From positions 39,888,379 through 39,952,378 of the forward strand of contig NC_087067.1 in the NCBI RefSeq assembly GCF_963678635.1: DNA of 64,000 bases, given 5' to 3'. Each line of letters begins with the position of its first letter. Within the stretch, counting starts at the first letter, position 1. Both the position numbers and the translations under genes were made by a program. The notes under the pieces are model-generated. The model was given only the letters and a program-made list of their open reading frames with translations. It searched no databases and was not told the origin of the DNA. The stretch is from Symsagittifera roscoffensis (lineage: Eukaryota > Xenacoelomorpha > Acoela > Convolutidae). Of the stretch, positions 22,601 to 30,895 are shown one piece after another.

Positions 22601-25600
22601 TAACACAACTATCGATTACCTGGACAACATTTTATTCTAGAAAGATCCATTATAGTCAACTTTCATCCGCAAAAAACTGGTGATGGTTTTTTAATGTATT
22701 TTTTTTTAAAATTAAAAGTTATAAGCGGACTGCTTGTATAAATAGGCAAAAGTCTGAAAATTTCTTATGCACCTGAAATTTGAAGACAATTTTTGCTGAA
22801 AAATAAAAAACTCGAAAACAAAAAATATTCAATAATTCCCTCGACCTTCTCTGAGTTTTTAAATACTCTCTTTTTACCCAAGTTAACAATTTTAAACTAT
22901 TTCTCGTGTAAGAGTTTTTTAAAGCACTGATTCGTACCTTACAGCGTGAAATCATCCGTTTAGCCATAATCTCACAGAGACAACCATAAAAAGTTCAAAA
23001 AATTTAAAGGTGGAGGAAAGTGGGGAAGAGCCGCAACAAATTACACCTAGTCAAAAAAATCGATACCCTGCGTCCGAAGCTAAAATTTTTTTTAATTGTA
23101 ATAAGTTTTTGGGAAGTACTGAGAGTTCAAAACTACCACTTTGATTGTGCTTTGGTTTGTTTTATGCGCTGTGTAGGCTGTTTTGCTGCAAAGTGAACGC
23201 AAAAAGTTTATGCGTGATGTATTATGCGCATCACAATATGGTTCCAAATGAAAGTTAGAAATCTAACTAATTCTGTTCACTTATAGATATAATTTTACAC
23301 TTATTTTTTGAAATTGTCCAAAACTTGTGGCGTTTTTTTTTAAATTTCGTGTCTAAATTTCAGCGCTTTTTGGCTTAATGTGATTTCCTATTTTTTGGTA
23401 GTCGGATGATTTTTCATTTTTTGCAAGTAAATTCTAGCGCAACTTTGACCAATTGTTCTGCAGTGACCAAACTCGATCATAGGTGAACCATCTGCCCCTC
23501 GGGAAGTAATTTTTTTTCTAAAACTGTTTTACTTGTTTTAATAATGAAGACCAAATGTGTTTGCTATGGCCTAAATATATTCGAAAGCCAATTCTCATAA
23601 CAATTGAAAAATAGCAACAAATTTTTTATTTGTCAAGTTTTTTAATTTGGGGAGAAGGAAAAAGAGCAAGCAGAGCAAACATCTCACATCCACAAAAAAT
23701 TATACCATGAACAAGAAAATTATTTTAAAAAAAAGGATTTTAATTGATTCTTATGGTTTAATAGTACATAACGTAGTCTAAATTTACCACGATTATCGAT
23801 TACCTGGACAACATTTTATTCTAAAAAATTCCATTATGGTCAATTTTCACCCACAAAAAACTGGTGATGGTTTTTTAATGTATTTTTTTAAATGTAAAAA
23901 TTAAAAGTTGATAAAGGACTGCTTGTATAAATAGGCAAAAATCTGAAAATTTCTTATAAATCTGAAATTTGAAGAGAATTATTGCTGAAAAAAAAACTCG
24001 ACAACAAAAAATGTTCAATAATTCCCTCGACCTTCTTTGAGTTTCTAAATACTCTCTTTTTACCCAAGTTAACAATTTTAAATTATTTCTCGTGTAAGAT
24101 TTTCTTAAAGCACTGATTCGTACCTTACAGTTTAAAATCATCCGTTAAGCCATAATCTCACTAAGACAACCATAAGAATTTCAAAAAATTTAAAGGTGGT
24201 GGAAAGTGGAGAAAAGCCGCAACAAATTACACCCAATCAAAAAAATCGATGCCCTGCGTCCGAAGCTAAAATTTTTTTAAAAAGTAAAAAATTTTTGTGA
24301 AGTTCTGAAAGTTCAAAACTACCACTTTGATTGCGCTTTGGTTTGTTTTATGCGCTGTGTAGGCTGTTTTGCTGCAAATGAACGCAAAACAGTTTATGCG
24401 TGATGTATTATGCGCATCACAATATGGTTTCGAATGAAAGTTAGAAATCTAACTAATTCTGTTCACTTCTAGATAAAATTTTACACTTATTTTTTTCAAA
24501 TTGTCCAAAACTTGTGGCGTTTTTTTTTAAATTTCGTGTCTAAATTTCAGCGCTTTTTGGCTTAATGTGATTTCCCATTTTTTGGTAGTCGGATAACTTT
24601 TCATTTTTTGCAAGTAAATTATAACGCAACTTTGACCAATTGTTCTGCAGTGACCAAACTTGACCATAGGTGAACCATCTGCCCCTCGGGAAATAATTTT
24701 TTCTCTAAAACTGTTTACTTGTTTTAATTACTGGTTCTTGAAACTGCTAACCAATATTATAGTCATTTTATAACAGATTGTTCCGATCTCCTCCATACAA
24801 TTAATCAAGCGATTTTGATTAAAACACTAGTCATAACTCTCGCATCGAATATACTTTTAGATTTTTAGTAACAATCAGTTTCAGCTTGGACTGATATCTG
24901 AACCGTGTAATTTCATTGCTTAAAACCACAAATTTGTTTCGAATAAAACCCGCACGGAACTTTCATCGATAATATATGATTTATCTGTCTTTTACAGTTT
25001 TATATTCAATTTGAAAATAGCTTGAACGCAATTGCTTAAAAATGGGTTATAATGTTCCATTTTTTCAAAACATCAAAAAACACTCCTAATTCCTTCTAAT
25101 AGTTGATTTTCAACTTGTTGCTATTTTTTTTCACAAGAAAATTATTAGTTTTAACCAAGTTTAATGGTTTAAAACCCAGTTTTTATCTTTTTTTGAGCTT
25201 AAATCGTAAAACTTTTATCAGTTTAAAGATAAGTTAGTGAAAATGTTGTCTCATTAGAGAGAGAAAGAAGAAATAGTTGTCTTCATGTTGTCCTACTAAT
25301 TTTCACAATTCTCCTAAATTCAAATACGTTTTCATATTAAACTTTTCTTGTTCTACTTTGACATCGTTTATTATCGCTAACCCCGCAATGTACCCTACTA
25401 GCTCAAAAACTACCACTTTGATAGTGCTGTGGATTATTTTTATCCACTAAGTGTGCTTTTTCTTGCTAAGAAGTTAACGCGAAATGTTTATGCGTGATGA
25501 ATTATCCGCATCACAAATTGGTTTCAAATAAAGGTTAGAAATCTAAACACAACTGCTCGTATCAGGGCGAAGCCCTGAAAGTTCCGACTGCCTATTAAGG

Positions 25601-27659
25601 TTTATGGAGCAGTAATAACATTAAAAAATTGAAAGTAATAAAACAAAATGAATTAGTTTTTTTTTATTTGAAATTTCTTATAAAAATCATCCCCCAGACG
25701 CCATATAAAGTACAAAAGGATACATTTCGCTACTTGTAACAAATCAATTCGTTAAACCAATTTGGAAGGATTTCTAAGACGGATTAACTCTCCGCTTACG
25801 CGTTAATAGCGCGAAATCTATCGCGCGTTTATTGTCCCAAGTTGCCCAATATGACAATCTTTAAACCCCCATAACTTTACGAAAAATGATCACAGGTAAA
25901 ATATCTTTTCAAATTTGAGCTCAGGGCAACAATATCTTTCGAATGACATAAATTCCGTCAAAAATGGCTAGTTAAAAAGTCGAAATTTGTCTGAAGAAAA
26001 AAAACTCATCCCGAGCACAAATATTCCGTTACTTTCGTATCGACGAAAGTCGGAACAATAATTCTATTCACTTATAGAAAAACTTTCAAACTTAGTTTTG
26101 ATATTGTCCGAAACTTATAGCGTCTCTTGGCTTTTTTCCTTCACCCCCCCCCATCTCACATAAGCATCGATTTCATGGTGTAACGAGTGGTTTTATAAGG
26201 TTCCGTATGATGACCAAATAAGTTTGTCGTGGCCTAATCAGTCGGTATGCTAAATTTGATAACAATCTGACAATGTGAACAGAGAATTTACTCTTAAAAA
26301 TTTCAGGTTGGGAAAGGAAAAAGAGCCCGTTTCTTTTTTTAACAAGAAGATTTTCGAATCTGAATTAAAGGTAGTAGCAATATATAGGGCTGGGCCCTTT
26401 TTTCTCCGCTCACCCGGCAAACTTTTGCAATTACTTTTCCGTTCATATTGTCTGATTGTTACAAAAAGGGCATGCGGACTCACTGGGCTCCGACAAACAC
26501 ATTTGGTCACCATATTCAACCTCGTAACATCCCTCATTACACTATAAAGGCGATTATTATGTGAGGTGGGGGAAAAGAACAGAGGGCTTTGCCCAGATTT
26601 ACAAGGCAAAGCCCTCTGTTTTATCAATACAAGCCTGTAATTATTGAATTTATTTTAAAATTTCTTGAATGAGGCAGAGCTATTATAAAAATGTTTTACT
26701 CAATCCCTGACCTCATTCTTCAGCCTTTGATTGAATCTTAAATCGCTGTTTACAATTCCCATCAAATAAACAATTATTAAGCAACTGCACGTTTAATTTT
26801 GGCTTTTTTTCCTTTTCCCCCACCTCACATAAGTATCAAATTTCTGTCATAACGAGGGGTTTTACAATGTTAGATATCGAGATTAATCTTGTTTGTAATA
26901 GCCTAATCAGCCCGCATGCCTGTTTTTGTAACAATCGGAGAACAGAGAAATTACTAGTGACAATTCGCTGGTAGTTTTGAGTAATTTGTCTAGCAACTAG
27001 TTCCCATGCCGATCATATGTTGCTTTTGTTTAAATAAATATGTAGATGATAAAAAATTAGGGGGAAAGTGGAAAAATATAACTCCTTAATTGGGGAAAAA
27101 TAAAATTTAGAATGGGAACACTTCGATATTTCGTCACTTCACGGATGTGAGGAAAAATGGATCAATAAGGGTTATTTGAGTTTTATGAGAAAAAAAACTA
27201 ATTTATAAAAGTTAAGCAAAAAACAAGGCTGCTCGTATCAAAGAAAAACTCTGATTGAAAATTTCAGAAAAACTCTTTACCCTTTCAAGCTTTCCTTGAG
27301 GTAGTCATAATGGGCAAGAAAAAAAAGACGCTTCAACGCCAAAGAACTTTCCCTTTACTTCCTTAGTCATAAATGGCGAAACTAAACAGCAGAAAAGAAG
27401 ACACGTTCTACTTACCGACATCGATAACTAAAAAAGTAAAAGCCGCTCAATTATCAATTATACATTCAATTAAAAATGTTCCAACTAGAAGAGTTAAGAA
27501 ACGTTACATACCACTTTGCACCAAAGTATCGGCGACTATGTCTTCAATTTTATCCTTTTGATCGTATACCTGGCCCGCGATCTTACCGCTTCCTTCGGAT
27601 AGTTGAATTTTAGAGCCAATGAACAGCAAACTCAACAAGCCGATGCTTCTTTTCGCCAT
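19192..27659 (-). CDS. Gene A: four-exon gene for a 400-residue secreted/GPI-like protein
   Basis: Exons 27659-27512, 21461-20980, 20317-20165 and 19611-19192 join in frame with GT-AG introns (phases 1, 0, 0) to give 400 residues and TGA. The start MAKRSIGLLSLLFIG is signal-peptide-like. Residues 50-260 are predicted to be mostly helical (charged, few Pro) with little Cys. The last exon is acidic and hydrophilic, ending in a short hydrophobic stretch (CFVMIFATALG) that could be a GPI-anchor signal. I do not recognise the family, so function is open; secretion or surface anchoring is inferred. The first intron (6.05 kb) contains decayed duplicates of exon 2 and many MITEs. Exon boundaries are deduced by hand: phases agree at all three joins, which supports them. 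The weakest site is the exon 3 donor (GTTAGT). Confidence 0.75.
20165..20317 (-). CDS. Gene A exon 3
   Basis: Acceptor TTTCCTGGACAG before 20317; 51 codons (VKEGTLRMNGKEMFNYFRDA ... NNNGYTN); donor AAT|GTTAGT. It contains two of the few cysteines of the protein. Without splicing the frame ends 7 codons later. Confidence 0.7.
20490..20674 (+). mobile_element. Family G MITE in intron 2 of gene A
   Basis: 185 bp, GGCTCTTTTTCCTTTCCCC ... GGGGGAAAAGGAAAATGAGCC ends, perfect 8-bp duplication AACTAATG (20482-20489, 20675-20682). Confidence 0.9.
20980..21461 (-). CDS. Gene A exon 2 (main helical region)
   Basis: Acceptor CTTCAATTTTAG before 21461; donor GAAAAG|GTGATT after 20980. The 482 bases complete the split Glu codon and encode 161 residues including LPEGQMVHLWSSLVTAEQLV and TYLNRVQKETEEK. 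The first third of this exon is the part duplicated and decayed at 23340-23512 and 24525-24695. Confidence 0.8.
22285..22484 (-). mobile_element. Family G MITE in intron 1 of gene A
   Basis: 200 bp with GGCTCTTTTTCC / GGAAAAAGAGCC ends and perfect 8-bp duplication AGTAGAGC (22277-22284, 22485-22492). The right part recurs at about 23549-23668 because the tandem duplication starting near 22355 has its breakpoint inside this MITE. Confidence 0.9.
23340..23512 (-). pseudogene. Decayed copy of the 5' part of gene A exon 2
   Basis: Homologous to 21461-21297: on the minus strand it keeps PEGQMVHL.SSLVTAEQLV, then loses the frame. The acceptor is degraded. Not expected to be used as an exon. Confidence 0.8.
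24525..24695 (-). pseudogene. Second decayed copy of gene A exon 2
   Basis: Same homology as the copy at 23340-23512, with HLWSSLVTAEQLVKVAL followed by a stop. It is continued leftward on the intron side (24695-25400) by sequence homologous to 21461-22150, showing that exon and flanking intron were duplicated together. Confidence 0.8.
24695..25400. repeat. Duplicate of intron 1 sequence next to exon 2
   Basis: Collinear with 21461-22150: shared blocks include TCTTGAAACTG, CATCAAAAAACACTCCTAATTC, CTAGAGAGAGAAAGAAG-like and AATGTACCCTACTA. Diverged by many substitutions, so older than the 1184-bp tandem duplication. Confidence 0.85.
25400..26128. repeat. Third copy of an intronic block, interrupted by family P
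   Basis: 25400-25545 and 26052-26125 together are collinear with 23110-23340 and 24300-24525 (ACTACCACTTTGAT, TATGCGTGATG, GTTAGAAATCTAA, then TTC.GTTCACTTATAGA, ATTGTCC.AAACTT). The interruption is a complete family P element, so its insertion followed the duplication. Confidence 0.8.
25547..26052 (+). repeat. Family P element in intron 1 of gene A
   Basis: Starts ACACAACTGCTCGTATCAGG, then GCGAAGCCCTGAAAGTTCCG; ends CCCGAGCACAAATATTCCGT ... GAAAGTCGGAACAA followed by TAA. TAA also precedes the start, so a 3-bp TAA target is possible. The uninterrupted paralogous site is visible at about 23270 and 24450. Confidence 0.85.
26129..26327 (-). mobile_element. Family G MITE
   Basis: GGCTTTTTTCCTTC ... 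GGAAAGGAAAAAGAGCC ends; flanks CGTCTCTT and CGTTTCTT match at 7 of 8 bases. Confidence 0.8.
26392..26587 (+). repeat. Family G MITE, diverged ends
   Basis: Internal TTCATATTGTCTGATTGTTA and AACCTCGTAACATC..TCATTACACTATAA match the family; ends are GGGCCCTTTTTTCTCC and GGTGGGGGAAAAGAACAGAGGG. No duplication found. Confidence 0.6.
26578..26620. other. Perfect 16-bp hairpin
   Basis: AACAGAGGGCTTTGCC (26578-26593) and its exact complement at 26605-26620, loop of 11 bases. It overlaps the right end of a family G copy and may derive from it. A-rich or T-rich flanks are not terminator-like. Confidence 0.7.
26801..26960 (-). repeat. Family G MITE, right end lost
   Basis: Starts GGCTTTTTTTCCTTTTCCCC and CACCTCACATAAGTATC; continues to TGTTTTTGTAACAATCGG, where similarity ends before the other terminus. 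Confidence 0.6.
27512..27659 (-). CDS. Gene A exon 1 (signal peptide)
   Basis: ATG at 27659-27657; coding to the donor AGTG|GTATGT (intron starts 27511). Encodes MAKRSIGLLSLLFIG, then GKIAGQVYDQKDKIEDIVAD, and ends one base into a codon (phase 1). Confidence 0.75.
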
Positions 27660-27880
27660 AGCTCAACAAAACTTTGATACCTCGGATGTTTTTTGCCAAT
27701 TCTAAAAGAACTCTAATTCTGCCAACTCTGAAACAACGTTCCCTCATTTAGTTTTGCAGGTTTTTGGGAGAAGGTTGGTGGCTTAGGCTTATTAAAATCA
27801 ATAAAGACATTTTAAAGCAAAAGAAAACAACTGAAAAACAATCCAAGAGGCTAAGATCGTTTACAACTTCGAAAGTTCAA

Positions 27881-28075
27881 CTTTTTCCTGATCCCCCCCT
27901 CAGTTCAAATTTTGCTTCACCTTGGTATTATGGCCATACGCGTTAGTGTAAAAAAAAATAACAAAATCTGTTCACAATTGTTCGTTTGTTCAGCCTGTCA
28001 AAACTCAATGTATTATGATAACGTTTAAGTAATTTTTGAAAGCTTTTTAAAGATGGGGCGAAAAGTGAGGAAATA
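27881..28075. repeat. Probable subfamily-2 family G relic
   Basis: CTTTTTCCTGATCCCCCCCTC on the left and GATGGGGCGAAAAGTGAGG on the right with an internal ATCTGTTCACAATTGTTC stretch shared with 28689-28904. Lies upstream of gene A exon 1. Confidence 0.4.
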
Positions 28076-28102
28076 AAACAGTGAGGAGAGATAATAAAAT
28101 TG

Positions 28103-28331
28103 GGCTCTTTTTCCTTTTTCCCCACCTGCAAATTTTTAGATAAAACTTTGTTGACCACGATGTCCGATTGTAATGAAAATTTACATACGAACTAATAAGG
28201 CCACGACAAACATATTTGGTCTTGATACTCAACCTCGTAAAACCACTGGTTACACTAATATATTGAAGCTCGTGTGAGGGGCGGGGGGGGGGGGGGGTGG
28301 GGGAGGGGGGGGGCTGGGAGGAAAAAGAGCC
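28103..28331 (+). mobile_element. Family G MITE with long G tract
   Basis: GGCTCTTTTTCCTTTTTCCCC ... GGAGGAAAAAGAGCC ends; perfect duplication TAAAATTG (28095-28102, 28332-28339). The right end contains an expanded G run (about 28281-28312). Confidence 0.9.
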
Positions 28332-28688
28332 TAAAATTGTAACATATTGAAAATGGATTCCTACTTATTAGTTTAAAAAATGGCAAAATGGCATTTTTCT
28401 GCATGAATAAAACTGAGATGACTTTTTTGTTAATTTTAAAACAACAAAGCAAATGAACCATAACAAATACATGTAAAAAAATGTTTACCTTTAAGTTGAC
28501 AATCTTTTTTTGGATAACTAGCTTCTCGCCAGGTTCGATAGTTTTCTAATTTCTATTTCCTTTAATGAGTCAAAAGTCACCCCAAAAGGTAATCTTGAAA
28601 GACACGTGCGGTATTAGTGACATTGATGAATTTGAACTCACTTGTCAAAATTTATTTTATCAGTCTCAACTCTCGGACCTCATAAAAG

Positions 28689-28904
28689 GGCTCTTTTCCA
28701 GTCCCCCCCCCTTTCAAAATACTGAGTTTTAAGTTTGTTTTACGTGTTATTACGGCTAAATGCGTGATGTTACGCTGTAAAGTATGAAGAACAAATCTGT
28801 TCACAATTGTCAATTTATTCACCACGCCAAATTTCATTGCATTGTGACAACGTTAAATAGACTTTTCAAAATTGAATTTGAAAGGGGGGAACTGGAAAAG
28901 AGCC
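28689..28904. mobile_element. Family G MITE, subfamily 2
   Basis: 216 bp, ends GGCTCTTTTCCAGTCCCC with CCTTTCAAA and TTTGAAAGG with AACTGGAAAAGAGCC; perfect duplication CATAAAAG (28681-28688, 28905-28912). The interior differs from the other G copies (TTACGTGTTATTACGGC), so two subfamilies share ends. Confidence 0.9.
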
Positions 28905-28980
28905 CATAAAAGTAACTGGCTCTTTTGGCTCTTTTTCCTTTCCCCCACCTGCAATATTTTATATTTGAAGTTGCTGTTCC

Positions 28981-29407
28981 GGCTCTTTTTCCTTCCCACC
29001 CCCCCCCCCCCCCACCTCACACAAACATGAATTTTATGGTCTAACGAGTGGTTTTACAAGGTTAATTATGAAGACCAGGCTCTTTTTCCTTCCCCCCACC
29101 TGCAAATTTTTATATTTGAAGTTACTGTTCACTTTGTCCGATTGTGATGAAAATTGTCATGTAGACGATTTAGGCCATGACAAACATATTTGATTTCCTT
29201 AATTAACCTTGTAAGACCGCTCGTTAGACCATAAAATTCATGTTTGAGTGAGGTGGGGGGAAAAGGAAAAAGAGCCGAAGACCAAATGTGTTTGTTATGG
29301 CCTAATCAGTCGGCATGTCAATTTTCATGACAATCGGACAAAGTGAACAGTAATTTCAAATTGAAAAATTTGCAGGTGGGGGGGGGGGGGGGAAACGAAA
29401 AAGAGCC
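28981..29407 (-). mobile_element. Nested family G copy N2, inserted in N1
   Basis: Opposite orientation (CACCTCACACAAACATG first). Flanks GCTGTTCC (28973-28980) and GCTGTTTC (29408-29415) match 7 of 8. Interrupted by N3. Confidence 0.88.
29078..29276 (+). mobile_element. Nested family G copy N3, innermost of three
   Basis: 199 bp intact copy. Perfect 8-bp duplication GAAGACCA (29070-29077, 29277-29284), which lies within N2 interior sequence. Confidence 0.93.
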
Positions 29408-29675
29408 GCTGTTTCCCTTTGTCCGATTGTCATGAAAATTGGCATGCGGTTTAATTAGGCCATGACAAAATTGTCTTCGTAATTAACCTTGCAAAACCAC
29501 TCCTTAGACCATAAAAATCTTGTTTGAGTGAGGTGTGGGGGCGGGAAAGGAAAAACAGCCGCTCCTTTTCTTTCCTCATCCCAGTTGTGAATTTTTTCGA
29601 TCTTATGTGAAAGCTTCGTTATTCTGTCCTTTTGTGACAAAAATTGACAGGCTGGCTGATAAGGCCACGAAAAAC

Positions 29676-30082
29676 AGCTCTTCCCCCCACCTGCAAATTT
29701 GGCTCTTTTTCCTTCCCCCCCCCCCACCTGCAAATTTTTATATTTGAAGTTACTGTTCACTTTGTCCGATTGTCGTGAAAATTGACATGCAGAATAATTA
29801 GGCCAATAGAAGCATATTTGGTCTTCATAATCAACCTTGTAAAACCACTCGTTAGACCAAAAAATTCATGTTTGTGTGAGGTGGGGGGGGAAAAGGAAAA
29901 AGAGCCGCAAATTTTTATCTTTTAAATAATGCTCACCCTATCCAATTGTCATGAAAATTGACATGCAGACTAATTAGATCATTACAAACTTTTTGTATTT
30001 ATAATTAACATTGTAAATTCACTCGTTAGACCATAAAATTCATGTTTGTGTGAGGTGGGGGCGGGGGTGAGGAAAAAGAGCA
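29676..30082 (+). mobile_element. Nested family G copy N4, inserted in N0
   Basis: Ends AGCTCTTCCCCCCACC and GAGGAAAAAGAGCA; flanks CGAAAAAC (29668-29675) and CGGAAAAC (30083-30090) match 7 of 8. Interrupted by N5. Confidence 0.85.
29701..29906 (+). mobile_element. Nested family G copy N5, inserted in N4
   Basis: 206 bp intact copy with GGCTCTTTTTCCTTCCCC ... GGAAAAGGAAAAAGAGCC ends. Perfect 8-bp duplication GCAAATTT (29693-29700, 29907-29914). Confidence 0.93.
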
Positions 30083-30157
30083 CGGAAAACATACTTGATC
30101 TTTTAAAACCACTCGTTACTCTATAAATTTCAAGACCTACGTGAAGTGGGGCGAGCC

Positions 30158-30550
30158 GGATTGTTAAATAGCTGCCTCAGATTTTTCGTAGCAAAAACGG
30201 TTCTCCGCAGCACCTTAATATTGTACGCAAAAGCTTTTTGTCATTATAAGAAAGAAAAAAGTCGCTTTTTATGCCTGATTTATTGATTCTTTTTTCTATT
30301 TGAATGAAACTTTTGAGCTTTGATATTGTAAATTTTGGCTTTCCACAGTCTTTGGAAAATATGGTTTATGATTTCATGTCATTCAAACTGTTTTCAAGTG
30401 GTTATAAACATGTCTCAAGTACCTATTGAGCTATCCTCCACCCCCCCCCCCACCACCCCCCCCCCCCCCACGCGAGAATGGGGGGGAGATTGCTCAATTG
30501 ATCCAAAAACACCAAAGACATTTTAAGACTATTTACTCTGTAATTTTAAT
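30158..30550. other. No gene; polycytosine tract
   Basis: AT-rich except for a C-run block with its G-run counterpart (about 30438-30486), which may be the remains of a foldback or family G end. Confidence 0.4.
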
Positions 30551-30815
30551 TAAGAGGGGTTGGAACGAAGGCCAAATCCAACATTAAGAAAACAAACTGT
30601 GCATTTTGTGCCTTGTAAGTTGAATCCGCAACAAGGACGCTCACTTTGTTCTTCTTTTGTTCTCTCATTTTCTTTGATTGTTCCGACAAAATTTTAACAT
30701 GTTTGAAGACTTGTCTCCGGAATTCAGGAACATACAGACACAAAATTGCGCAAATTTCCAGTGCACAGTTTGGCCTCGTAATGAACTTATCGGATAATTA
30801 AAGCTTCAGTTAATT

Positions 30816-30895
30816 CCCGTACCGAAAAAAAATCTTTATGTCCAATCTAATTTCTGGTTGAAATTCTTTTTGAAATATTTAAAGAAAGCAGGGTT
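30816..30895 (-). repeat. Fragment of the tRNA-like CCCGTACC repeat
   Basis: CCCGTACCGAAAAAAA to GAAAGCAGGGTTT matches the first 80 bp of the full copy at 34935; the rest is deleted in C1. Confidence 0.8.

Larger units (their letters stand above)
22355..24725. repeat. 1184-bp tandem duplication in intron 1 of gene A
   Basis: GACCAAATGTGTTTGCTATG starts at 22365 and again at 23549. The two units stay collinear through CTTATGG.TTAATAGTACATA and TATGCGCATCACAATATGG, up to the decayed exon 2 piece. The junction falls in a TTAAT shared by both sides, suggesting short microhomology. Confidence 0.88.
28927..29560 (+). mobile_element. Nested family G copy N1, inserted in N0
   Basis: GGCTCTTTTTCCTTTCCCCC ... 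GGGAAAGGAAAAACAGCC; flanks GCTCTTTT (28919-28926) and GCTCCTTT (29561-29568) match 7 of 8. Interrupted by N2. Confidence 0.85.
28918..30157 (+). mobile_element. Outermost family G copy (N0) of a nested cluster
   Basis: Starts GGCTCTTTT at 28918, resumes after each insertion (29561-29675, 30083-30157) with TTCTTTCCTCATCCCAG, GTCCTTTTGTGACAAAAATT, GGCCACGAAAAAC, and ends GAAGTGGGGCGAGCC. It is interrupted by N1 (28927-29560) and N4 (29676-30082). No target duplication was found for N0 itself. Confidence 0.75.

Noticed and set aside
26250-26627. 125-codon minus frame
   Set aside because: It runs across two MITEs and a hairpin; composition is explained by the repeats.
28978-29910. Possible CRISPR-like or satellite array
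   Set aside because: Repeats are about 200 bp with target duplications and nested order, so they are MITE insertions.
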